NCBI GenBank assembly: GCA_008363075.1
Contig: RHKK01000002.1
Span: forward strand, 1 to 64,000
Source of the DNA: Candidatus Uhrbacteria bacterium
Lineage (GTDB): Bacteria; Patescibacteriota; Patescibacteriia; 2-12-FULL-60-25
DNA: 64,000 nucleotides
Direction: 5' to 3'
The position numbers were made by a program, and so were the translations under genes. Under the pieces are notes generated by a model that saw only the letters and a list, made by a program, of their open reading frames with translations, was not told the origin of the DNA and ran no database searches. Positions 14,753 to 25,600 of the stretch are shown in pieces (positions within the stretch are counted from its first letter, which is position 1; every line of letters starts with the position of its first letter).

Positions 14753-15367
14753 ATGGCTCTGAAATGGTTCGGTCGTCGGCGCCAGGAAGAAGACGTCCCG
14801 CAAACGCCCAAGGCGAAAGCGATCGCGTTGATATTGGAAATGGTCCAGGTACTCGCCGTGTCGCTCGCGATCATCATCCCGGTACGCTGGTTCCTGATCC
14901 AACCCTTCTATGTCCAGGGGGCGAGCATGGAACCGAATTTTTTCGATCACGAATATCTTATTATTGACGAGTTGTCCTATCGCTTCGGCGAACCTCGTCG
15001 CGGTGATGTCGTCGTGTTCCATTATCCGAACGATCCGAAGCAGTTCTTCATCAAGCGCGTGATCGGTTTGCCCGCGGAGACGGTGGAGATTTCGGACGGA
15101 CGCGTACGAATCTACAACGAAACCCATCCCAACGGCATCGTGCTCGACGAGGGGGCGTATCTTGACCAGGACTTCACCGCCGCGAACCAGACGGTGACGC
15201 TCAAGGCCGATCAATACTATCTGCTCGGTGACAATCGTTCCTCCAGCCTCGATTCACGTTTCTTCGGACCCGTGCAACGTTCGCACATCGTCGGGCGCGT
15301 GTGGGTACGCGGGTATCCGATCGATCGCTGGAAGCATTTTCAACCGCAAACGTATAAAGACCTCTAA
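14753..15367 (+). CDS. lepB: signal peptidase I
   Basis: 204 residues from ATG 14753. A membrane-bound serine protease that removes signal peptides from Sec-exported proteins, of which this window encodes many. One membrane helix (about residues 23-48) precedes the catalytic motif GASMEPNF with nucleophile Ser58. The general base is Lys101 in FFIKRVIGLPAE. Further signature boxes are RRGDVVVFHYP and GDNRSSSLDSRFFGPV. The upstream ATG 14717 adds 12 residues without a family match. hisS follows four bases after the stop. Confidence 0.95.
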   Translation: MALKWFGRRRQEEDVPQTPKAKAIALILEMVQVLAVSLAIIIPVRWFLIQPFYVQGASMEPNFFDHEYLIIDELSYRFGEPRRGDVVVFHYPNDPKQFFIKRVIGLPAETVEISDGRVRIYNETHPNGIVLDEGAYLDQDFTAANQTVTLKADQYYLLGDNRSSSLDSRFFGPVQRSHIVGRVWVRGYPIDRWKHFQPQTYKDL

Positions 15368-15371
15368 TCCT

Positions 15372-16772
15372 ATGCCTCCGAAAAAATCCGCCGGCAAAAA
15401 ACCCGCCGCGAAGTCCGTCGCGCCCAAACCCGCTCCCAAAAAACCCGCCGAATCTTCCGGCGAGGCCGTGCCCGCGCCTCGCAAGGGCATGGGGCCGATC
15501 CAGTCGGTGCGTGGCATGCGCGACCTCCTGCCTGCGGACCAGCATTATTGGCGGCGCGTGAACAGGCTGTCCGAAGAGCTTGCGAATGCGTACGGATTCG
15601 AGCGCATCGACACGCCCATGGTCGAGGAGACGTCGTTGTTTATCCGAGGCGTCGGTCGCTCCACCGACATCGTCGAGAAGGAGCTGTACTCCTGGGAGAC
15701 GCCGGGCGGCGAGAATGTTGCGCTGCGTCCCGAGGGCACCGCGTCGGTCGTGCGCGCCTACGTGCAGCACGGGATGCTGAACCAGCCGCAACCGGTAAAA
15801 CTTTGGTATGTCGGTCCGATGTTCCGCTACGACCGTCCGCAGGCCGGCCGGTTCCGTCAGTTCTACCAGCTCGGGTTCGAAGCGATCGGCGATGCGGATC
15901 CGGTGATCGATGCCCAGCTCATGATCGTGGGCTGGAGCTTCCTGCGCGGCCTCGGCATCGACGCGGTCGTGCGCGTCAACTCTCTCGGCTCGCCCGAGTC
16001 GCGCGCGAATTACAAAAACGCACTCGTCGCGTACTTCCGCGCGAAGCGCGCGAAGCTCTCGGATGATGACAAGCGCCGCCTGCTCAAAAACCCGTTGCGT
16101 CTCCTTGACTCGAAGGACCCGGCCGTACAGGAGATGAAAGCCGAGGCGCCGCAAATCGTCGACTGGCTCGACGAAGAATCCAAGGCGCACTTTATGCGCG
16201 TGCTCGAATATCTCGACGAGGTCGGCGTGCCGTACCAACTCGATCCGTATCTCGTGCGCGGCCTCGACTATTACACGAAGACCGTTTTCGAGTGGTATGC
16301 GGCCGGCGACGACCAGGAGCTCGCGCAATCCGCGCTCGGCGGCGGCGGGCGCTACGACGGACTCGTCGAACAGCTCGGCGGTCGGCCGACACCCGCGGCC
16401 GGATTCAGCTTCGGCCTCGACCGCATCGTTTCGCGCATCAAGGACACGCAGCCGTCCACGGCCATCGGGTACAAGGCGGAGGTATTCCTCGCGCAACTCG
16501 GCGACATGGGTCGCAAGAAGGCGATCGCCCTGTTCGAGGAATTTCGCGAATCCGGCATTCCGGTCGGCGAAGCTTTTTCGAAGGCGAATATCAAGCAGCA
16601 GATGGAAATCGCCAACCGCCAGGGCGCGAAATGGGTCGTCGTGATCGGGCAGAAGGAAGTCCTCGACGGTACGGCTATCATCCGCGACATGGAGGCGGGA
16701 TCGCAGGAAATCGTGGACGCGAAGAAGGTGGTGCACGAAATCAAGAAGAAGCTGGGCAGGAACGGGGAATAG
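15372..16772 (+). CDS. hisS: histidyl-tRNA synthetase with basic N-terminal extension
   Basis: 466 residues. Class II synthetase charging tRNA-His. Motif 1 region GMRDLLPADQHYWRRVNRL, motif 2 (LRPEGTASVVRAYV, WYVGPMFRYDRPQAGRFRQF), the histidine-binding LVRGLDYYTKTVFEW and motif 3 (GGGGRYDGLVEQLGG, AAGFSFGLDRI) are all present. The C-terminal anticodon-binding domain is intact. The first ~37 residues are Lys/Ala/Pro-rich (KKSAGKKPAAKSVAPKPAPK), a histone-tail-like extension not needed for catalysis that may bind RNA. The start at 15372, just after lepB, is chosen over an overlapping upstream ATG. Confidence 0.95.
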   Translation: MPPKKSAGKKPAAKSVAPKPAPKKPAESSGEAVPAPRKGMGPIQSVRGMRDLLPADQHYWRRVNRLSEELANAYGFERIDTPMVEETSLFIRGVGRSTDIVEKELYSWETPGGENVALRPEGTASVVRAYVQHGMLNQPQPVKLWYVGPMFRYDRPQAGRFRQFYQLGFEAIGDADPVIDAQLMIVGWSFLRGLGIDAVVRVNSLGSPESRANYKNALVAYFRAKRAKLSDDDKRRLLKNPLRLLDSKDPAVQEMKAEAPQIVDWLDEESKAHFMRVLEYLDEVGVPYQLDPYLVRGLDYYTKTVFEWYAAGDDQELAQSALGGGGRYDGLVEQLGGRPTPAAGFSFGLDRIVSRIKDTQPSTAIGYKAEVFLAQLGDMGRKKAIALFEEFRESGIPVGEAFSKANIKQQMEIANRQGAKWVVVIGQKEVLDGTAIIRDMEAGSQEIVDAKKVVHEIKKKLGRNGE

Positions 16773-16775
16773 GGA

Positions 16776-16804
16776 TTGACAGTCCTGAAGGATTATCGTA
16801 CATT
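16776..16804 (+). promoter_or_regulatory. rpsU promoter
   Basis: -35 ttgaca (16776-16781), exactly 17 bases, -10 tacatt (16799-16804), immediately after the hisS stop. The leader to rpsU is about 50 bases and carries the ribosome site aaaggag. Confidence 0.8.
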
Positions 16805-16862
16805 TCGCCACGACAAAGCGGTTTATCGCCTTTGATCTTATCCATAGAAAGGAGCGTGGCTT

Positions 16863-17108
16863 ATGGTAGAAATCAAGCGGAAGAAGAATGAAACATTCGA
16901 CGCGATGCTGCGCCGCTTTTCGCGCCGCTTCCAGTCGTCCGGCAAGCAGATCGAGTCCAAGCGCCGGCGCTTCCACGATTCCGGCATGAACAAAAACCGA
17001 CGTCGCGACAGCGCGCTGCGCCGCGTCACCAAGGGCGCCGAGTACGCGTATCTGATGAAGACCGGCCAGCTCAAGGAAGAGCCGAAGCGCCGCTATGGGC
17101 GGAGGTAA
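16863..17108 (+). CDS. rpsU: small ribosomal subunit protein bS21
   Basis: 81 residues. Motifs: MVEIKRKKNETFDAMLRRFS (family KxxEsxdxaLRRFkR), then a basic helix RRRFHDSGMNKNRRRDSALR and a basic C-terminus. bS21 binds the 30S platform near the 16S rRNA 3' end and aids initiation. It has its own consensus promoter and a good Shine-Dalgarno (aaaggag). It is a little longer than the usual ~70 residues. Confidence 0.92.
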   Translation: MVEIKRKKNETFDAMLRRFSRRFQSSGKQIESKRRRFHDSGMNKNRRRDSALRRVTKGAEYAYLMKTGQLKEEPKRRYGRR

Positions 17109-17109
17109 G

Positions 17110-17231
17110 GAAGTGAGTAGTGAGTCGTGAGTAGCCAAAAGGGGACGTTATGTCCTCTTTTGCGTTTACTCGTCCGAGTCGATAGGATTTCGTTCAGGCT
17201 ACTTCCTACCTCCTACTCTCTACTCACTTCC
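17110..17231. repeat. reiterated-word palindromic array flanking a terminator
   Basis: Left arm 17110-17136 is built of gtgagtag words. Right arm 17199-17231 is built of their complements (ctactc, ctactcacttcc). The arms are separated by about 60 bases that contain the rpsU terminator. The right arm abuts the yqeY start codon at 17234. Confidence 0.75.
17137..17162 (+). terminator. rpsU terminator
   Basis: Stem aaaaggggac / gtcctctttt with a short gttat loop and a T-rich right side, 30 bases after the rpsU stop. Confidence 0.65.
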
Positions 17232-17233
17232 CT

Positions 17234-17671
17234 ATGACTACCCTCGAACGCATCGACCAGGATTTCAAGGAAGCCATGAAATCCAAGGACGAATTCCGCT
17301 TGTCCGTCTTGCGCATGGCGCGCACGGCGCTCAAGAACAGGCAGATCGACCTCCGGAAGGAATTGGGCGATGCGGATGCGCAAGCCGTGTTGAAGACGAT
17401 GGTGAAGCAATACCAGGACGCGCTCTCCGATTTTCAATCGGCCGGCCGCCAGGATCTCGTCGAAAAGCAGCAAAAGGAAATTGATCTGCTCGCGACGTAT
17501 CTTCCCGCGAAGCTTCCGCCGGAAGAGGTGGAAAAGATCGTGGCAGAGGCCGTGAAAGGACTCGCGTCGAACGAGATGGGCAAGGCGATGGGCGCGGCCA
17601 TGAAGGCGGTGGACGGGAGAGCGGACGGGAATGAAGTCCGGGCGATTGTGCAGCGTCTGATTTCCGGGTAA
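17234..17671 (+). CDS. yqeY: YqeY/GatB-like domain protein
   Basis: 145 residues, normal for the YqeY family. Shows the helical YqeY pattern: MTTLERIDQDFKEAMKSKDE, RLSVLRMARTALKNRQIDLR, LSDFQSAGRQDLVEKQQKEI, DLLATYLPAKLPPEEVEKIV, and a C-terminal NEMGKAMGAAMKAVDGRADG followed by EVRAIVQRLI. The C-terminal tail resembles the tRNA-binding tail of GatB. YqeY often neighbours rpsU, as here. Its role is thought to be linked to tRNA amidation or translation but is not settled. Confidence 0.9.
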   Translation: MTTLERIDQDFKEAMKSKDEFRLSVLRMARTALKNRQIDLRKELGDADAQAVLKTMVKQYQDALSDFQSAGRQDLVEKQQKEIDLLATYLPAKLPPEEVEKIVAEAVKGLASNEMGKAMGAAMKAVDGRADGNEVRAIVQRLISG

Positions 17672-17710
17672 GATACGGGAAGCATCCTTTGTGAGCGGTG
17701 CTTTCGTTCC

Positions 17711-19663
17711 ATGCTTGAGAACGCATCCGTGCAAACCGTCGTGCAAAAACAGTTCGCAAACGCGATTCGTTTTTTGGCGATGGTTTTTGCGTGTCTGGCG
17801 ATCGCGGCCGTGGCCGTGCCGTCGGTCGCATACGCGCAGGCGCCGGTGACGGAAGGGCTCGAGGCCGTGGGGGAGGCGGGCGGGATCGCGGGAGGGGAGA
17901 CAGACCTGCTCGTCATCATCGGACGCATCATCAATATCGCGCTCGGGTTCGTGGGAATCGTCCTGCTCGTGATCCTGTTATATGCGGGATACGAATGGAT
18001 GACGTCCGGCGGCGATCCGGCCAAAGTGGATTCCGCTCGCACGCGCATCCGGAACGCCGTGATTGGCCTTGTGATTCTCACGATGTCGTTCGCGATTGTG
18101 AATTTCATTATGAACGCGCTCATCCAGGCCACCGGCGGCGCCGGGGGAGGCGCGGGCGGGACCGGTATCGGCACGCCGGGGAGCTTTGGTTTGCCGGGCG
18201 CGTCCGGGTCGCTGGGCGGCGGGATCATCGAGTCGCACGTACCGGGCCGTGACGCGACCGGCGTGCCGCGTAACACCGCGATCGTCATCACGTTCAAGGA
18301 ACCGATCAAGATCGGATCGTTCATACAGGATTATGACGACAACGGCACGCCGGACGACCTCTCCGACGACACGGTCACGGAAGGAATCAACGGCGCGGCG
18401 GTCAAGGTGTATCCGTCCGGTCAGCGCGATCGCGCGCTCACCACGGCGCAGGCGCGCGTCCGGTTTACGGAAGACCGCCGCACGTTCGTGATCCGGCCCG
18501 TCGAATACCTCGGCAGTCCGACCGAGAATATGACGTACACGGTCGAGCTCGTGGCGGGCGCGTCCGCCGGCGCGACGATCGCGTCCGTGTTGCTCGAGGA
18601 CGGCACGCCGGCCTTCAGCGGCGCGTTCTCGTCCGGCTATCAGTGGCAGTTCGAGGTTTCCACCATCGTGGATCTCACGCCGCCGCGCGTGACGTCCGTG
18701 ATTCCGACGGCGGGACGCGTGTTTGCTCCCAACATCGTCGTACAGATCAATTTCAACGAAGCGATCGATCCGACGTCTGCCGCGGGTGCCTGGTCGTCCG
18801 GAAGCGGATTCACCAACATCCGTGTCACGGCGACGCCCGATGAACCGCCCGGCGCCGCTTCCACGCGTCCGAACGGCGAATTCCGTATTTCCAACCAATA
18901 CCGAACGGTCGAATTCGTTACCGATCTTGCCTGCGGTACCAACTCGTGCGGCCGCACCGTGTATTGCCTGCCTTCCAATCACTCGATCGCGGTCGAAGCC
19001 CTCGCCGCTTCTCTGACCGACACGCCGCCCGTCGCCGCGCTCACCGCATCGGGTTACGACGGCATCGTGGACATGGCCGGCAACTCGCTCGACGGCAACG
19101 GCGACGGCGACGCGCAGGGATCGGACACGGACACCACCCCCGGCGACGACCGCTACGGATGGACGTTCGGCACCAATGATTCGCCCAATCTCGCCGCGCC
19201 CGTGATCCGTTCGACCAACCCGACGGCCGGCGATCTCGGCGCGTCGAGCAATCTCCCGCTTGATTTCGAACCGCAGGCCACCTTTGACACCATCCTGCAA
19301 AGCTCCACGGTCAACAGCGACAACGTGATCCTGCGCACCAACGAACCGGCCGAGTTTGCCGATACGTTCTGGTGGGCCGTCTCGCAAGAATTCCTCACCG
19401 CCGCGGGGATGCCGGCGGACGTCGGCGACGATCCGGAACACGGACGCCTCTCCATCCGTCATCGCTTGTACTTGCCGGCCACGTCCACCCGCGCGACGCC
19501 GATCTATCAGCCGCTGCTGCGTTCCGGCATCCAGAACGTGTACCAGAATTGCTACAACCCCGCCGGTTCGGACGATTGCCGCGCCGACGGCGCGAATCCG
19601 AATTGCTGCGATGGCACCTCGCAGTCCGGCGCCTGCGCGGCGCCGCGACCTCTCGGCTCATGA
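17711..19663 (+). CDS. pilin-like (VirB2/TrbC-type) membrane hairpin fused to Ig-like domains
   Basis: 650 residues. Signal peptide with cleavage near AYA (residue 42). Two membrane helices (about 66-92 and 115-138) are joined by a short loop YAGYEWMTSGGDPAKVDSAR, the pattern of VirB2/TrbC pilins and their relatives. Next come a Gly-rich linker and at least two SbsA/Big_5-like Ig domains (GVPRNTAIVITFKEPI; TPPRVTSVIPTAGRVFAP with VVQINFNEAIDP). The C-terminus is Cys-rich (CYNPAGSDDC, NPNCCDGTSQSGAC). It is probably anchored in the membrane with a large outer part. The stop overlaps the start of the next, giant gene (ATGA), so translation is likely coupled. Type IV secretion function is not shown; only the hairpin resembles it. 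Confidence 0.75.
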   Translation: MLENASVQTVVQKQFANAIRFLAMVFACLAIAAVAVPSVAYAQAPVTEGLEAVGEAGGIAGGETDLLVIIGRIINIALGFVGIVLLVILLYAGYEWMTSGGDPAKVDSARTRIRNAVIGLVILTMSFAIVNFIMNALIQATGGAGGGAGGTGIGTPGSFGLPGASGSLGGGIIESHVPGRDATGVPRNTAIVITFKEPIKIGSFIQDYDDNGTPDDLSDDTVTEGINGAAVKVYPSGQRDRALTTAQARVRFTEDRRTFVIRPVEYLGSPTENMTYTVELVAGASAGATIASVLLEDGTPAFSGAFSSGYQWQFEVSTIVDLTPPRVTSVIPTAGRVFAPNIVVQINFNEAIDPTSAAGAWSSGSGFTNIRVTATPDEPPGAASTRPNGEFRISNQYRTVEFVTDLACGTNSCGRTVYCLPSNHSIAVEALAASLTDTPPVAALTASGYDGIVDMAGNSLDGNGDGDAQGSDTDTTPGDDRYGWTFGTNDSPNLAAPVIRSTNPTAGDLGASSNLPLDFEPQATFDTILQSSTVNSDNVILRTNEPAEFADTFWWAVSQEFLTAAGMPADVGDDPEHGRLSIRHRLYLPATSTRATPIYQPLLRSGIQNVYQNCYNPAGSDDCRADGANPNCCDGTSQSGACAAPRPLGS

Positions 19664-22600
19664 CGTTCTTCCGACGCTCGGCCCTTGCGGCCCTCATCGC
19701 CCTCTCGCTTGCCGCGGGAGCGCTCTCGTTTGACGCGCGTCCGGTTCTCGCGCAGGACGCGGGCCTCGAGGCCGTCGGGTCGGAAATCGGGCTGTCCGCC
19801 GAGGATCCGCGCCTCATCGCCGCGCGGATCATCAACATCGCGCTCGGATTCCTCGGCATCATCACGCTCGTCATCATTCTCTATGCCGGATTCCAGTGGA
19901 TGACCTCCGGCGGTGATGCGGACAAGGTTGCGCAGGCGCAGCGCCGGCTTCGCAACGCCGTGATCGGCCTTATCATCATCCTTTCATCCTACGCGTTGAC
20001 TTCTTTCATTGTTCGATCGCTCACCGAGGCGACGGGATTCGGCGAAGGCACGGGCGTCGGCGCGCCGTCCGGTCCGGGCGGACCGTTGCCCGGCGGGGGA
20101 GGCGCGGCCGCGTTCCAGCTCCGGTCCATCACGCCCTCCGGCTCGGTGCCGATCCGCAACGTCGAGGTGCGCTTCCTGTTCACCCGCAGTGTGGATCCGG
20201 CGTCGGCGGCCGGCGCGATCCAGGTCCTGCGCGCGTCCGATTCGACGCCGGTCGAGGGCGCGGTCTCGACCGACGGCTCGACCGTCACCTTCGTCCCGAG
20301 CGCGCCGTGTCCCGCGCCCAACGAGGATCGCCGCTGTTTTGACGCGGACACGGAATTTATCGCGCGCGTCTCGACGGCCCTGCGTTCCACGGGAGGCACG
20401 GCGCTGGTTTGCGGCGGATTCGCGCCCGCGTGCGAAGGACGCTTCACGACCGGAAATCTCGTCGATACGGCCGATCCGACCGCGACCATCGAATACCCGC
20501 TCGACGGCCAAGGGGTGCCGGTGGACGATCTGATCCTCGTACGCACGCGCGCCACCGACGACGCGGGCCTGTCGCATGTCGAAACGTTCGTGGATGGCTC
20601 CTCGATCGGTACCGGTACGGGACCGGATTCCTCCTCGCCGTTCGTTGCGACCGTGGAGTGGGACACGACCGGACTGTCCACGGGCGGACGGAGCCTCATG
20701 TCGCGGGCCTTCGACCTCGATTCCAACACGGCGGACAGCGCCTCGATCGGCGTCGTCGTACGACCGCGTCACTGTTTCAACGGCGTGCAGGATGAAGATG
20801 AAACCGCGGTGGATTGTGGCGGCGCATCCTGCGGAGCCTGTTCCGGCGGCTCATGTACGAGCGGCTCCATGTGCGCGAGCGGCGTGTGCGTCGGCGGCGT
20901 GTGCGTCGAGCAGCCGGTGATCGTTGCCGTGTCGCCGGATGACGGCCGCGTCGGCACGCTCGTCTCGATCGCCGGCAGCAATTTCGGTTCCACGCCCGGC
21001 ACCGTCACGTTTGCCGACGGCCGTGCGGCCTCGGCTCCGGCTGCCTGCTCCGCCGCCGGCGTGCCGACGTGGACGCCGACGTTGGTCGTCGTGTCGGTGC
21101 CGGAAGGCGCGATCGACGGTCCGATCTTGCTCGAAAACGCCTCAGGATTGCGCGACGCGACCAATGACGAGCGCGGCCCCGTGCTCGACGATTTCGACGT
21201 CAACGACGTCGCGCGCCCGGGATTGTGCGCGGTACGCCCGTCTTCGGGTGTCGCCGGCGACCGCATCGAGCTCGTCGGTGTCGGTCTCGGCGCCTCTTCC
21301 GGCCGCGTGCAATTCAACGACCGCGACGTTTCGTCTTTCCTTTCATGGAACGACGAGTTGGTCGCCATGAACGTCCCGGTGTTCTCGCCGGCGACATACG
21401 CCGTGCGCGCGATCGCGGGCGGCGTCGAATCCAACCGGGTCGCCTTCCGTCTCGACGAACGCGTCGTGACCGCCGCGCCCGTGATCGACTCGATCGACCC
21501 GGCGGCGGGTCCGATCGGCGAATACATCACCCTGCAAGGGCGCAACTTTGGCAGTCGCACGGGCCGCGTCCTGTTCCGCCGCGGCGATGGTGAGGGCGTG
21601 GCGGATACGGACTTTCCGGAGCAATGTTCTCTCGCGTTCTGGACCGGCACGGCCGTGACCGTCAAGGTGCCCCGCACATACCGCGCGGGACTCGGCGATT
21701 CCGCCGTCACCGCAGGTGACTGGCAGGTCGTTCTCGAGCGGCAGGATACGGTGGAAAGCAACGCGTTCGGCTTTACGGTCAATGCCGACGCCCCGCGTCC
21801 GGGTGTCTGCGCGATCCGCCCCGGCGCAGGGCCGGTCGGCACGAGCGTCGAGATCATCGGCGAGCGGTTCGGCTCGGTCGCGTCCGGACAGGCGAGTTTT
21901 GCCGGCCCGGGCGATACGCGCGCGCCCATGAGCGTCGCCGCGTCCGACTGGACGCCGACGCGGATCGCGGGAAGCGTGCCGACCGGTGCGATCACCGGTA
22001 ACGTTCGCGTCCGGCAAGGTACGATCGACTCAAACGGCGTCCCCTTCGCGGTCCGCAACTGCAACGAGGATGCGTCGATTTGCAGTGCGGGCGAGATCTG
22101 CTGCCGCAGCGGCGCCTGTTCCGTCGGCAGCGTGTGCGAAGCCGCCTCGCCCGAAGCCGAATTCGCGTGGCAACTTTCCACCGGCATCCTTCCGGTGAAT
22201 CCGCGCGTCGTCGAAGAATGCTCGCCGGACCGACCGGCCTCGCCGTCGCCGTGGAGCGGCCGCACCGGCGGCGACCGGGCCTGTGTCAACACCGATTTGT
22301 ATATCCGATTTACGACGCCGATCAACCCCGCCTCGGTCGTACTTTCCGGTCCGGGAGCCACCTTCCTCGTGCGCGAATGTATCGGTTCCGATCCGTCTAA
22401 CCCGTGCGCGGAAGCGTCCGATCCGGTACCGCCCGCGGCCGGGACGGGACTGCGTGTCGGTGCGGAAGGGGATCCGGATACCGGCAACGGCTACATCCGT
22501 TTCCGGCCCGCCGCGCTTTGGGACGGTAATTCGACCTATCAGGTGATTTTGACGACCGGCATCCGCTCGAACACCAACGTGCCGATGCTTGAGAACGCGT

Positions 22601-25600
22601 CCCGTTGCGGCGCGGGGAACGCGTACTGCTTCACGTTCGGCACGCGCGATGCGACCGATACCTGTCGCATCGGTTCGATCAACGTCGTGCCGGAGTCGGC
22701 GACGCTCGCGGACATCGGCGCGACCCGCGACGAGCTTGCGGTGCCGCGCGCCGAGGGCGACGTGTGCTTGAACCTGCGCTCGGACGCGTTTGACTGGCGC
22801 TGGAGCGCAAGCGATGCACGCGTCGAGATCTCCAACGAGACGGAAACCCGGTCGGACGGTTCGGTACGCGGCTTGGAGGAGCAGACGGCCACCGCCCGTG
22901 CCGAAACCGGCGCCGATGCGACGCGCGTGACGGCCTCGGTGACGCAGGACGGCGAAACCGTTTCCGGCATCGGTCGCGTGTTCGTCCGCCTGCAACCGCC
23001 GCGCGTGGTCGCGTTCGGCCCGAATTGCGATGAAGCCTGCTTGAACGCGGCGGCGTGGGCGAGATTCAATACGGCGATCGAAGCCTCGACCGTGACCGGG
23101 AACGTGCTATTGCGACGTTGCGTCAACGAGAACTGCCTGTCGTACGACATGACGCTCGACATGTCGCGCGCCGTGATCCGCGTCACGCGCGCGCCGGACA
23201 CGACGTCGGAAGCGTTGACGTATCTCATCGTCGAGCCGGTCGGCGCGGGAGGAACCACGCTGCTCGAGACCGGCCGTTTCTACCGCATCACGCTGCGCGG
23301 CGGCGATCTGACGGGCATCCGTTCGACGAACGGTCTGCCGCTTGCCGGATTGAACGATCCCGAAGGATTCTCGTGGACGTTCCGCGTCCGAGAGGGGGAT
23401 GATGCGCGATGCGCGACCGCGCGCGTCTTGGTGATTCCCGGCGAAAAATTCGAAACCGCCGTCGGCGCGCGCCAGACGTTTGCCGCCACGCCGATTTCCG
23501 GTCCCAACGCTTGCGACGCGACCGGTTCGCCGCTCATCAGCGACCGTACGTTCGCCTGGACCATCGACCAGCCCGCGCCGGTTTCCCGTTACATCAATGG
23601 TGGCACGGGAACCATGGTGCGGCCCGGTCTTGTGGACACGACGCCGACTCTGCCCGCGGGATGCAGCGGTCGCTGTTTGAACCGCGGTTCGGACGGCGTC
23701 GCCGGTCGGACGGCAAGCTGCGGCAACGGCGTCGTGGAAACGACGAATGCCCGCTATTGCGCGGGCGGTCGCACGCCGTTCGGTGACGCGTGTACGCTCT
23801 TACCGCCGGGTTCGCGCGGAGGGGAGGAATGCGACGAGGCGAGTACCCTGTGCGGCGCCGATTGCCGATGGCGCCCGATGACCGGCGGTACGTGCGGAAA
23901 CGGCCGATTGGATCGCGGCGAACAATGCGACGAAGGACCGGGAGGCGGCCGCGGATGCAGCGCCGAGTGCCAGCTGCTCGGCTCGCGTCTCGGCGGATCG
24001 ACCTGCGGCAACAACGACGTAGCCGCAGGGGAGGCCTGCGACGACGGTAATACGACGAGCGGCGACGGGTGCAGTGCGGACTGCTTGCACGAAGGATCAA
24101 TCCGCGTGCGCGCGCTATGCGGCAACGGGGTACGCGAGCCGGGCGAGTCCTGCGAACGCCCGGTGCCCGGCGCCCCGTTCCCGGCCGGATGCAACACGAC
24201 GACGTGTTTGAACGAAGGGACGACGCCGCCCGAATGCGGAAACGGTCGCCCCGATCCCGGTGAAGATTGCGATGACGGAAACCTCGTCAGCGGCGACGGT
24301 TGTTCCTCGCGTTGTCTCGCCGAAGGTTCGTCCGCGGGATACTCCGTGCCGTCTTTCTGCGGCGACGGCGTGCGCGGCCGCGGCGAGCTGTGCGAGGCGC
24401 CGGCCACCGGCGGCGACGGGCGTCCCGATCCAGTCCAGCTTGCGGAAATCCTCGGCGAGGGCGAACCGGACGCCGACGGCCGCATGTCTTCGCAAATCGT
24501 TGCGGACTACGATGCCCAGCGCGGCAACGCGATATACGGATTGCAATGCGGGTACAGCGAAGAGAGTTCGTGCCCCGTGGGAACGGGATTGGACGCGCGC
24601 GGTTGTTGCGCTCCGCGCCCGACGCTCGTCTCGCAATACCCGACGCCGGGGGAAACGGGCGTCTGTCGCAATGTGATGGTCTCGGCCGTGTTCGGTACGC
24701 AGATGAACGAGGGATCCGTTTCTGCAAACTTCGTCTTCGCGCACGAGGTGACGGGAGCGACCTGCCCCGCCGGCACCGAGCGGGTCGCGAGCATCGAAGA
24801 CTATGATCCGACGCCGGGCATGCGCGGTTGGTTGAATCGTACGTGGCACAGGCTTTTGTCCTGGTTCCGCCCGCCGTCGGCGGACGCCGCTTGGTGCGCG
24901 GGGAGCGCCCGCGGTCGCCTCGAGTTCCTGCCGGAAGGCGACGGTACGCGCGTGAACTTCGTCCTGGAACGCGCGCTCGCGACCTCCACGAGATACCAAG
25001 TCCTCTTCCGTGGCGACACGAACCTCGCCGACAACGGGGATCCGAGCAATCGCGTGGGCGTTCGCACCGCGCGCGGCGTGGTCGCGGACGGAAATTTCCT
25101 CTGGGATTTCACGACCGGCGCGCGCTTGTGCGCGGTCACGACGATTTACGTACGCGACACGAATACGGACAGCCCCAACCTCTTTACGACCGCGGGCGAA
25201 TCGCACCTGTACACGGCGGAAGTCATCTCCCTGCAGGACGGTCGCCGCATCGCGCTGTCTCCGGTCGCCGAATATACCTGGGCGTGGGAGCCTTGGGTCG
25301 CGTCCAACCGAGAGGTGCTTGACGCCGAGGTCGGAACCGGGACGGATACGGCGAGTCGTTCCAATGTGAGCGTCGTCTCGCCGCCGCGCAACGGCGCCTC
25401 GTTCATCGAAGCCGGCATCCGCATCGTTCGAGACGACGTGAACGTACCGAGCACCACCGGCCGCATCGTAAAAGGCGCGCAGAACGCGACAGTCCTGCTC
25501 TGCGAGAACCCGTGGCCGGACCGCGCGCTCGCTCCGTTCAGCGAAGTCTCGGGACATCCGTCGCTTGAATTGCTTGGTACGTCGCCGCTCGCGGCCGCGA

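Noticed and set aside
15201-17138. 645-residue minus-strand frame
   Set aside because: Antisense to lepB, hisS and rpsU; His/Arg/Asp-rich shadow composition and no domain.
17978-19462. 494-residue minus-strand frame
   Set aside because: Shadow of the pilin-fusion gene; Arg/Gly-rich with no recognisable fold.
20769-22487. 572-residue minus-strand frame
   Set aside because: Antisense to the giant surface gene; Pro/Ser/Thr-rich shadow composition.
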